Positions 36,401 through 48,400 of a stretch of 64,000 nucleotides of DNA are shown here, one piece after another (the stretch's first letter is position 1; each line of letters opens with the position of its first letter). The position numbers and the translations under genes were made by a program. Source of the DNA: Apricaphanius iberus (Eukaryota > Chordata > Actinopteri > Cyprinodontiformes > Aphaniidae); assembly GCA_028564705.1 (NCBI GenBank), contig JAPXFQ010002705.1, forward strand, positions 1,984,001-2,048,000, in the 5' to 3' direction. Below the pieces are notes generated by a model. The model made no database searches. It was not told where the DNA came from and was given only the letters and a program-made list of their open reading frames with translations.

Positions 36401-39400
36401 TTTTAACTCTCCAATCTGTTTTTATTACTAGATCTAGTTGATGCACTGGAACAAAGAAGGTGAAAACAGCCACTAACTACCAGTCATACTTTTAATTTTA
36501 TGAGAGAAATTACTGTAATTTTTAATGTTTTAATTAAAATTCTTAAAAAATAAAATCGATTCTTTGATTTTGAATATCGATACAATATAATGACATAAAA
36601 TATTGGCATATCAATGTTTTCTTACATCCCTATTTAAAAATGTATTTATTGTGATGGTAGAGGAGCTGTTTGTGTCAGTTAAGGGTAAGGGCAGCGGTTC
36701 GACCAGTGCAAGAAGGTAGTCTGAAACCTGAGTGTCTGGTCCAATGAGTGACAGCAGAGGGCCAAAAAATACAGAGAAGAGATCAAAGAAATGATAGTTA
36801 AAGCGTTTTATCATTTATTTTTGCAAGTAACGAGTAAAAGCTGTTTTATTTTTCATGCATACTAAATAAACGTGACTGCTATTGCATCTGTTGATATGTA
36901 CACTGAATAGACGAGCATGTTAATTGTACTGAAGGCCAGGAAATAAACATGCACATAATTCATCATTTATTAGAAGTCGGCTTATGTGAATGTCTGAAAC
37001 GGTTAAACAATATCTGTAGGTTCTGCATCGTGCTGTTTTCCTGTCACTTCAAAGGTAGATTGGCTGTATTGAGTAAGATCTTGCAGATTTACACTTGTTC
37101 TAGTCATTCCATATTTAAATATTCAGCTGCAGTTAAGGGTATAATTGCTCCAGTGTAAATGTCATCTGCAAACCATCCGGAGAAACCAGATTTCATCCTG
37201 CAGCCCTCACCTTCTCATCTTTTAGAAATGCGAGCAGAGCTGCACTTTAAGGCCAGCACATGGTTCTTTGCAGGTTATCTGTGATGATGTTCTGTACAGA
37301 CTGGTCATAAAGTTTGTGTTATGTTAAAGTGCTTGTATGCGGACCCTTTACCTGTTTTACAGAAACCGCTGCAGCCAGATATGGGCCACAACTCGCTGGC
37401 TAACTTCCAGATTGAGAAGAAGATCGGACGTGGCCAGTTCAGCGAGGTGTACCGAGCGAGGTACCTGTTGGACAACACGTCGGTGGCCTTAAAGAAAATC
37501 CAGGCAAGCTGCACTAAATATGATATTCAACATTAGGCGGAGGGAATATATTTAGCCAAAAGTTCACTTTCTTTAAAGGTCACTATTCATTTGCTCTGTC
37601 AACACCTTAAGAGACATTCTGGAGTTGTAGAAAATAACGAATCCTCCCGCTGCAATTGTTTCTCCACACAGGAAGGGCTTCATATTGGCAATAGTTGTGA
37701 AATATTTGCAACTCTAACTTGCCAAGATTCAGTGAATGCATATTCTTCTGCTGACAGCTCTGAGGAGGATTAGCTGTGGCGACAGTTTACAGAAGAGAAA
37801 AAAAAAAGAAAGAAGAAAGAAATCTGGAGAGTTTTGCGTCATTCAAAGAGGGACAAAAACACACAAAATGTTTTTCTCTTTTAAAAAAGTAATTTTCCTT
37901 TCTCATGGCTACAAAAATGCAAAATTGGCATGTCACTTAGCTAAAGGATTAATTTTAATAAACTTTTTGGACTTTCTACCTTAATAAACAGGAACAACTG
38001 CCGTACCTGCGTGGATGGGTTTAGATTGTTTGCAAGAAAGTCTGTTTTACATGAATCTTCAGTTAGGTTCATGCTCAGCCGTGTAGTGTTCACTAACTCG
38101 TACATTCGTGCAAAACACTACTTAGAAGCCGTGTTGCTCTGATTGAGCATCCATACAGACAAACCCCTTACACAGAGATATGTGCATGTTACTCAGATGT
38201 GAAACACCTGTAGTCACTTCATTGCCGCCCTCCAGATAACAGCAACAATGTTCTGTTTCGTTTTTTCTTTTCTTTATATTTTTTTAACCAGTTTATCTGT
38301 ATCTCTCATTCCTACAACCCCCCCCTTTTTTTTTTGAATACGTCAAAAAAAACACCCTTCTGTCCTCTCTCCCCTTTTGATCTCTTGACAGATATTCGAC
38401 TTGATGGATGCCAAAGCTCGGCAAGATTGCATCAAAGAGATAGACCTCCTTAAGGTAAAGAACCAGAGAAACGGGAGACGGCACCATACGCTGCGCTCTG
38501 TTCTCTTAAGGTGCCTCAGCTGAGACCCACCACCACAGGAAAACAATTGATCCGCCCCAGACACTGTGGAGTTGTGTGTGTGTGTGCGCATCTGCCTCGG
38601 ATGGTTACAAATGCAGGGGGTTGTTGTGCACACAAATGGGAATATAAATGAGTGTGCATGTGTGACTATAGAGTTTATTACTTTCTGCTTGTGTCTGTGT
38701 GCGTGCGTGGAAGCAGAAGTATTACATCCCTCCAGGCTCCTATTGGCTCTTTTTTGAATGCCAGAACAATTGTCTTTTTTCTCAGATCTTTTTGAAATGT
38801 TTAAAGCCAAACAACAGGCGCAGCAGCATGGAAATTTAACAGTGTCTCTCATGTGTCTCCCCTTTCTTCCTCCTCGCTTTGCCTGTTTTATTTTCCAGTG
38901 AAGTGGTTTTATTTGTTAAGCTACTTTTAACACGTGTCAACTAGGCTCCTCTTAAATACTAATGAATAATCTAATGACAGTTTTAATATATCAGCCTGTC
39001 TAAAAGATCCTACGTGTCTGTCAAAGGTATTATATTTTTCCTAACAGCCTTTTAGTTGCGACACATGTTAGCAGCCGCATTATAATTTCTATATTAGACA
39101 TTCATTCTAATGATTCTATTTATAGGAATGAAATAAATTGATATAGTTGACCAAACTGTTTCATCTATGACTTCAATGATGCAGTAAACTATGATAGAGT
39201 GGTCTATTATGTAACTGTGAATATTGGGATATATATATATTATTTTTTTTATATGTGGATATGATGCAACACATTTGGATTATCTCTTAGGAAATTTTTT
39301 TCAACCTTTACATGAACTTTAATGATGAAAGAACAGTGACAGAGAGCTGGTATTTGTTACTCCATCTCCTGAGCTTTTTCAGTTGTCTGACCTGCTGGAG

Positions 39401-42400
39401 CTGGGGTTCCAACAAAGTCACAAAAAGTCTGGAAAAGTTTAAAATTGGCTGTTTTTTTTGTCTTTATAGTCTGTATTAAGCTGGGAAAATTTAGTTCAGT
39501 CTGGAATGCTTATACCTCTTTGAGGCATTATTCCCTATTCTGACAAAAAGACGATTAATGCATAATACATTGCTTTATCTTTGAATTGCCACGTCACACA
39601 TTGATTTTAGCTTTTTACCAGTAAATATTTTTAATATTTCCTTCCTGACATGCACATTTCCTCAGAAGTGGAAAAGGAATAATTTTACAGCTTTTGGTGC
39701 TCCGGACAACTTAAAGAGCAACTCACCCCCTTCCAGAGTCTTTCTCCACATTTCCGATCGAAAAAAGGTCCAAAGTCCGCTATAAGGGCTGAGCCAGTAG
39801 CAGCGCCCAATTCAAATTCAAGTGCAGTCTAAAGTTTTAACTGGACACGCCACTGCTGGCTTTTGGTAGAAAATTTGTACTTTTACTAAAATGTACTGAA
39901 ATACCAAAATTAATGACCAGACCTGTAGACGACACTATTGGAAACACATTTATACAGTTCACAGCAAAAACAGTTGAAATGGTAGTGAGCATTTTAAAAT
40001 TCAGGTTGGGCGGGGGAGGTTGCTTCTTAAATAATATACAGTACCAAGCAAAGCACTAAAATTACTTTTTTATCAACAGTCAGAATAAATCTGCCAAAAA
40101 TATAAAATATTGGTGCTTTAAAGTATCTACATCTGGTGGGGTATAACAGTACATTTATGTGTACAAAAATGGTCTAATTACAGCCCTGTCGGTTCGGTAT
40201 GCACATTTAACTAATTGATACAGCTTTGTTTTATATGTCAACTTATGCAGAAGGGTTCACATGCAATATGACGTTCAGTGACCCAAGTTTAAAAAGTGAT
40301 TCAAAAAGAAAACGGAGGGCTCTCAGCAATCACTAAACTCTATTTGTGAATATTAAGGTTTCTTATGCAGCTACAGGGGTACAGAGGGACGTATAAACAT
40401 CAATCCATTCAACCTGTAAATACTTGTCCCTATACTGCAGTTACTGCAATGTTTCACTTCTTTTGCAGTCTACATTTCATAGTACACAATCACTGTTTGA
40501 AGAGGTAAAGATTCATGTTTTAAATTTTTTTAAGTTATTTTTTTTTTATTCCAACTCCAAATTGTTATAGCTATATTCAAAACAGAGCATATTGTCTGGA
40601 AATGATGAAATTTCAAAGTTAATAACATCTATAAACGCTATAAGCTGAGGCTCTGGTGGCCATCAGACAGAAATGTTGTTTGTTTAAGGCAAAGGGCTAA
40701 ATTCAAACAGTAGGATAATCATGTTCCCTTTGTTGAGTTTAGCTTATAGAAAGTATGTTTTCAGTGAAGTCTTATTTGTATATGATAACTATGATCACCT
40801 CTTAATAAGCACAGGTGGAAAAATAAGGTTTGAACAGATGGGCTTTGTCTAAAATTGATTTTTTTTCTTTAAAACTAGAAACATTTTTACTTGGAAAATG
40901 CAACGTTTCATTTAGAGAAATCTAAGTAATGGACCTCATGAAATTGGGGGGTGGGGGGGATTGAAAGTTATTAAAGAGCAATAAATGCACTATGGTTCCA
41001 TTATCGATAAGCACTCCTTTTTTACTAAAATCATTATGATTTGTTAAAGTAGAAAGTCAACATATTTGTATCATTCAAACAATACATTAAGGCTCCAGGA
41101 GGTTCTGTGGACTAGAAAAAAAAAGATGGGGACAGAACCCGGTTAAGAGCTTTGGTTTGCGCTTTATATCATAAAGAGGATTCTATTGGACAGCAGATCT
41201 GTATTTCTGACCTCATAATAGAGGTCAGGGTTAAATGTCACCCTTCCGGATTCCATTTCTTCATCGAATACGTCTGCTAGATTTCTGTGTATCACCCTTA
41301 TCATCAGGTTTCTTTTTCTCTGTCCTCCACACGGTTTTCCCCCCTTCCGCTTGTTCCTGCCTCCTCTGTCTCTGCTGTTTTGGCCAGTTGCTCTGTTTTT
41401 ATATCCATCTCCCGACGCTGTCTTTTCCCCCTTGCCTCATTTCCTCTATTCAGAGCTTTTCGTTCGCCTTTTTCATCCTGCAAGCTGATTGCTAGTGAAC
41501 GTGGAAGTTATGCCCAGCCTCGCGCGCTGCCTAGCCAGCCTGATAATAAACGAGTGAATGTGAAAGAGACAGTCCTTCTGCCTTATCCTCCAGTAGACAG
41601 GCCAACAGCAGACACAGCTAAATCAGAATAATGAGAAGCACACTGGCATGGGCCGACTGAATTGACACACAGAAACACACACACAATCGCCTGTGATCGC
41701 ATACACACACTTGCACAGACATACTCAGTCATGGCCATCCAACAGCATGCCTATTTGTTTGTTTGTCTGTCTGTGTTTATGTCTGCTCATTCATCTGTGT
41801 TTTCTTGCCTTGGCACGGGGATTTCAACTTTCTCACTTCTCACTTCTCTCTTTGTCTAAATTCTCTTTGAGAGGGATTTTGCTCGCAGAAAAAGGCTCAC
41901 CCTATTCCACTCTGCTAATTTTTCTTACCATGTTTGAAACCCCACAGCTGCACAGTTCTCTCACTTGTGGTTATTGTGAAGTCTGAATTGTTTCCTGACT
42001 AATGATCTCCACTAATCAGCAGTGAAAGATTTGATAAAATTGCACTGCAAGTGTGTGTCTGTGTATTCACATGTCTTGGGGTTTGCCTCTGATGAGATTA
42101 TAGCAGCGGTTTATTGGAAAGACGGGGAACTGACATGAACCAGCTACTTAAAACCTCCTAAAAACAGCAATTTAAAAATATTTTCTGTTTGCTTTTCATA
42201 TGATTCTTAGTTTTCCTGACTTTCAAATGTTCAACACACAATTCTTCTCTTAATGTAGTTTTTTTTTCTCTCAGAAGCAAATTCTCATAATTTATCACCA
42301 TTAAACCTTTTTTATCAGAATCCACCTTTAGATTTTTTATTAAAACTGATCATTCAAATCCTCTGTAGCTATACGTCTCTATATATTTACGATGACACGT

Positions 42401-45400
42401 CATCTGGATCCACTTTGTCCAGTGGTTGACTGTATATAGGACAAGGACAAATTTCCTAAATTAAAACAAAAATAAACTTGAACTAAAATGCAGAAAAGCA
42501 GAGCTTGCACATTTGGTACAAAGATTGTCAATTTTTGAGTTGTTTTTTCTTGGTATCTGAGCCAAATGAAGGTGATAATTTGACTGCAGATGCTGTCTAA
42601 ATGTGTATCGTTATTTTAATTTCCCATATATCTGCAGCACGTGTAACACTGACTGGAAGTGAGTTTTTAAAGTAGGGATATTGAGCTGTAGGCTTAGAGT
42701 GAGGCTCCGCTCCAACATTCCTGATTCAAAAGGTCCAACTAACTACCTAATGAGTCAACATTTGATTCCGGTCTATTGGTCCTGGGAAAGAACTAGAACA
42801 TGCAATACTCCTTGAGGACTGACTTTGGAGGCCACTGCTTTTTGAGTCAAACACCATGTTGTTTCAAAATTTGCTTCAGCGTTCTAAGAAATGACAGACG
42901 GTGAGCTATATTAGCTGTAATGCAGGTAAAATCCTTGTGTCTAAGCAAGAAAAACAAAACAAGGATCTAATTATGTGGAGAAAAGTGAGTGGTGATGTAT
43001 GCACATACACCTTAGAGGAATGTATCACACATTTTTAAAGTTTAAATAGAACTGCTGCCAGAATTAATTATGACCTCTCAATGGGTGAAATACAGACACA
43101 ATGAGGTGGTGATGTAACACTTTTAAATCTTTGAGCAGGGTTCTGGTTTATTAGATCTCCAAGCTTTTGCTGTTTGAGAGCATTGCTCCCGACTTCCTCC
43201 TCTTCTAAGGATAAATCACCATCTTAAACTTCACTTTATGCACTTATATTCAACCTGAAGAATTAACTAGGGCTACTTTAGTCCTGGGTGAACCAGTGGC
43301 GGCTGGCCAATAGAGGGCGCTAGGGCGCCGCCCCACCACTCAAAACTTGCCATATTACCTTGAATAAAGCGTGGAAAATAATTTTTGTAATACCACAAAC
43401 AAATTTTTAAATAAATGTGTTTTCTTTCAGATATGCAAGATAAATATTTTATAGGTTATGGTGAGTTCAGTTCACACGATGTTGTCTTATTGAGGACGTA
43501 TTTCCACATAGACTCTAGCTAAAAGTTGTACATGCGCAGGAGCTTCTCTTCAATACAAGAGACGGACGATTTGGTGCGCAGCTTTCCTCCTCCCCGAGGT
43601 GTTCTTACATATCTCCCCCCTCCCACCGTTCAGCTGACATCAAACCAAGATTACATATGTCTGTCATACAGTGTGGCTGGGGGACAGGTCAAACCACGGG
43701 ATTTGGAGATGCAAAATGCAGAAAGAGAAAAATAATAATTCAGTTATATCACTCAACAACACAGTTTGACGTAGAATTGCTCCTACCTGATCGTCCAAAT
43801 ATCAGATCAATCAGCAGAAAAAATTAGAGTAGAAAGTTCTGTATTAATGTTGAATTATGCATGTTGAATCAATGTAGAGCTGGAGTACATTTCATTGTAA
43901 AGCACCGCTGCGTTAAAAATGTGCATTATTCAGTGAAAGTAATGTTTTCGGACTTAAATTAGTGCTAATTCATTAGCGGAAGTAGCCGTGTAGACACAGC
44001 TACTTCACACTAAGAGCTTGTATTCCTAATGTTTAGAATGATGAATTGAATACTTTGTCTGCTGAGTGTTTACTTGTTGGAAAAAAGTAAATTGCGACAT
44101 TGGATTACGAAGTCTATATTACATCTGATTTATTTTATATTTAACACAACTGCTGATATCCAAATATTACGTTTATTCATATATTTTGGATATTTCTACC
44201 TTACCTTGCATTTTTTCTTATTTTTCATATGAGATCACACATATCATCATCCTCCTCAACTTTATATCACCCAAACCTGTATTAGTAGCTGTGTGGAAAT
44301 AATAAAGAACAGAAGAAATATAACGGTCTTCTCTCCATCTCACATCTTGTCATACTGTGAAGACCTTAAGTGGAGCTCTGGTAGGTTCTCCCAGTGTGAA
44401 CAGAGTGATCCCATCCGGAACCATTACCTCTACAGACAGCTCAGTGTTTCCTTCTCTACAGTAGCAATCTGTGTTGCAGAAAAACTATTGAAGCCTCTGA
44501 CTGAAATCAAACTTTAGTCGTAGGATAGTCCAATACAGAAAATGTTAGCCAGTTAGTTTGTCTAAGCAACTGGCTAAAAAAAATGGTTTAAAGAGCCATG
44601 TGTGAACGTGATTGTGGAGTAAAAAAAATATCAATGTCTCCTTTCTTTCATGAAAAAAGAGCTGTGGCAATTGGATCGGTCCCTTTTACACTGAAAAATG
44701 TAGTTTTTTTAGTAATATTTAGGAATGTTAATTAGTCAGGATTAATTCACAGCTACCCTGTAATTAATTAGGTGAATAATTTAATGGTTTGACAACCCTA
44801 ATATCTAACCATTATCTTCATAGCCCCTCTGGAGAAAATTCACCAGTCGCCAATTGCGCGAACATTGGTTTCTGCATTGTTGCCCAAGTATTGCGTTAAA
44901 ATGTCGACACTGTCTGTCCTCTGCAGATTTCTTTTATACAGTAACTGAATAAAATTTTTGCATTGTGTTTGTAATCCAACCTGTTTATGTTTTGCTGACC
45001 TCTTATTTCCAAGTGTAACTGAGACCAGCGTGGTTCATATCTCTACCAATTACTTTCCTTTTGGCGTGTGCAACCATGTACAGTTATAGTATAATTTAAT
45101 TTACTAGCAAATCTACTTTTGTGCCATCGGTTTGCATTAGCCTGCATCGCCTTCTTCTTTGAAACACATCACCAGCTCAACAAATGTCTCACACAGTCTT
45201 GCCTGATTAAGTAATTACACACGCTGTTGGGTCTCAGCCAGCATGTGTAATTACATAATCACGCAAGGCTCTATGTGATATTTCCCTATAAGTGATTGTT
45301 GTACTGCGGTTGGGTCCCATCCATCATTTACATAAACATCTGCATGTTAACATATCTTTTCATTTCTCTGTATCTTTCGCCTGAGGTCTAAGTTGTGGAG

Positions 45401-48400
45401 GAGCTAGGGGTTGGGGTGGGCTGAGGTGGGAGGGGGTGGTGGGGGCGGCTTGTCATCACTCTCTGGCTGTGCTACATTGTGGAGCTGTGCAGAACTGCCA
45501 CTCTGAGCCAAAAATACATCTGGCAAGAAAGGACAAGGGAGGGAGAAAGGGAAGATGGAGACGTGAGGAAGAGACGGAGAGGAGCGAATGAGGAAGAGGG
45601 TTGCAGGAGGATGCAGGAGATGGAGTTGGAGAGAGTGTAGTGTGGCGTAGTGTACTCCACTGAGCTCTCCTTTTCCCCCCTCTTCACGGCATCATCCGGA
45701 GCATGAACATTTCTTTAATCACAGCAGAGGAGGCTTAGCAGAGCCGAGCGGAGGACGCGTGTCACACCCCTCCGTCTGCTCACATCACGGCTCCAACTAT
45801 CCACATATCAGCATCTCTCTGCAACCCCCTCCCCCCCCCGTCTCCAACTCAGCTTACCTCATCCCTCTACCATTCTGTTTTCCATCCACGCCTTTGTTCT
45901 TTCTCCCCGGCTCTTCAACCTTGCCCTGTCTGCATTCCCTCTCCTCGTCTGTGTGTCACTGTGTCATTTGTGTCTTTTCCGTCAGTGTTCCCATTTCTCT
46001 CCCTCACATGTCTCTTGGTCAGGATAGAAAGAAAGTTTTTGTTTACTACAGGGAATGCTGTTCCTGCCTTATTGACCAACCAGCGGGAAGGAATCTCCGC
46101 TAGAGATGAGCCAGGGACGCTAGCTTTCTCTTCTTTTCCTTTTCTTTTTTTAAGACTGCCAGCCATGTCAGCCTTGTCACGCTTGTGTGTTTTTGTGTGT
46201 CTACGTCTCTCACACACATGGGTTGTTGTCATCATACACAGGGGTTTGTTGTGACATGTCATCCAGCTTTGTCACACTTGAGGATGGAACCCTCTCATTA
46301 GGTCCCCATATACCAAATGTATTTTGTTTGCACGGTTTCAGCCATTTTTATTTTAATTGGTGGTGAGAGAACAGTGAGTTGCACAAAATACACATCTTTG
46401 CTGTGCATAACCTTGTTTTGAAGACTGTGTAGCAGCAGAAAGAAACTGGTGAAAGCGACCAAGAATGCCCAGATCATAAATGTCACCATCATTTCTTCTG
46501 TCTACTCTGACAAGCTGATTTCTTTTCTCTCTTCCCCTCCTAACAGCAATTGAATCACCCCAATGTGATAAAGTACCACGCCTCTTTTATTGAAGACAAT
46601 GAGCTGAACATAGTTCTGGAGTTAGCTGATGCTGGGGATCTCTCTCGTATGATCAAGGTAAGCAATTCTGCTCAGTAGCTCCACCTACAGTTGACATGTT
46701 TGCAGAAGTAACACTTCCAGTATTTTATACACTTTTGGAAAAGTTTTCTTAACTGTACACATTCTCTTTGTTCTCTCTGTCAATAAGTTGATTTTATAGA
46801 TACAACTTTGGAGATTGGGGTGTGCCTTTTTATTCAGCCCCCTTTCTCTGATACCCCAAAATAAAACCCTTCATTACCAGTCACCTTCAGAGCTGACCTA
46901 AGTAGTAAATGGAGTCCGTTTGTCTGTGTATTTTAAATCCACTTTTCTCTAATTCCGTTTTAGGACGGCATCATGAAGAGCAAGGCGCACAGGTCAAGTT
47001 AGGTCAACTTGATAGATCAAGTTATGGAGGTTTAAAACCATATCCCATACCTTAAATATCTGACAGGGTGCTGTCTACTCCCTATTCTGAAAGTGTAAAG
47101 GTTTTGACACAACTGCAAACCAACAAATACACAAGTGTCCACCTATATTGACATGCTGGGCGAGGAGAGCATTAGTCAGAGAAGCATCCAAAAGGTCCTT
47201 AGTAGGAGGTGCAGAGATTAACAGTTAAGCAGGGAGAATCTATTGACAGGTAGACAGATAATTGTTATGCACTCTATAGATTTGGCCTTTGTGCCAGAGT
47301 GGCAAGAAGGAAGCCTGGAAAAAGCTAGCGAAAAGACAGCCCTGTCTGTTCAGTATGCATTTCTGTCGAACAAAAACAATGTTCTTTTACACCTCAACAG
47401 AAGCAGGATATTCATGTCCAGAACTAAGTACGCAATCACAGGTCTGCCAAAAAAGTCAGATGGCTGCCACTGATCCAGAGCGCTGCTGCTCGTGTCCGCA
47501 CAAGAACTAGGAAATTGGAGCACATCACTCCAGTTCTAAAGTCCTTACACTGGCCCCCTGTAGGTCACTTCAAAATACCTTATTAGTTTATAAATCACTG
47601 AATGGCTTAGAACCAAATACATTAAGGGTGTTTTTACATGGGTGTCTTGTTCACGAATGGCTCAGCTCTCGATTTACCGGTCGATCTACGTTCCTACCCT
47701 CATCTATATTCACAAACTTTGGGTGGTGACCGAAAGAACGAGATCACGGATGCAAGCGGTTGAAATGAGTGTCCTCCGCCGGGTGGCTGGGTTCTCCCTT
47801 AGAGATAGGGTGAGGAGCTCGGTCATCCGGAGGTGACTAAGGGTAGAGCTGCTGCTCCTCAGAGGTGACTCAGGCATCTGGTCAGGATGCCTCCTGGACG
47901 CCTCCCTGCTGAATTGTTTTGGGCCCGTCCCATCAGGAGGAGGCCAAGGGGAAGACCCAGGACTCGCTGGAGGGACTATGTCTCCCAGCTGGCCTGGGAA
48001 CTCCTCGGGTTTCCTCTCAAGGAGCTGGCCCAAGTGGCTGGGGAGAGGGAAGTCTGTGTCTCTTTTCTTAAGCTACTGCCCCTGTGACCTGACCCCGGAT
48101 AAGCGGATGAAGATGGATAGAAGTCAAATTTATTTCAAAAGTCACAAAATTTTCTTTAGTTACGTCTAATCAGTGTAAAAAAAAAAAAGAAAAATCAGTT
48201 TTAAAATGTATTTCTCTTGATAGAAGCGTACCGAAAACCAACGAACCATGACATTAAAACTCAAATACTTTACACATCGAATCATGAGGTTTCTTCTAGG
48301 GCTGCAACAATGCCACTTTTTTCAAACCGATACGATACTGATGAATGGATCTGAGTACTTCCCGATTACAAATGCTGATACTTATACCACACACAAAAAT

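Larger units (their letters stand above)
21473..37362 (+). other. nek7: nek7 intron 2 (15.9 kb)
   Basis: GT-AG intron (gtaaac...ttttacag). It holds several degenerate MITE-like copies (near 22157-22490, 23053-23356, 24586-25225, 28386-28701, 29316-30395 and 36180-36632), SINEs, one short MITE, and the candidate regulatory blocks listed separately. I see nothing definable in 31100-31500, 31900-33100 and 34700-35300. Confidence 0.8.
38455..46546 (+). other. nek7: nek7 intron 4 (8.1 kb)
   Basis: GT-AG intron (gtaaag...cctaacag). It contains a GT microsatellite (about 38574-38588), a TTAA-family fragment at 39711-39850, a repeat copy at about 43745-44795, a mirrored inverted repeat (45195-45270), a G-run cluster (45407-45445), and a purine-rich then pyrimidine-rich block (45528-46010). 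Nothing recognisable was found in 39860-43260. Confidence 0.8.

Noticed and set aside
38343..38852. 169-codon minus-strand frame
   Set aside because: It overlaps the real nek7 alphaC exon on the opposite strand and a GT repeat. The translation has no recognisable content.
41235..41986. Several open frames (86-114 codons)
   Set aside because: C/T-rich low-complexity DNA; no conserved motif or plausible splice sites.
45759..46262. Open frames on both strands (up to 115 codons)
   Set aside because: They arise from a long pyrimidine-rich tract just upstream of a nek7 exon; no protein similarity.
46962..47000. Possible micro-exon after TTTTAG between two nek7 exons
   Set aside because: It would be 29 bases and break the frame. 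The sequence is the start of a Tc1 transposase relic (MKSKAHRS).
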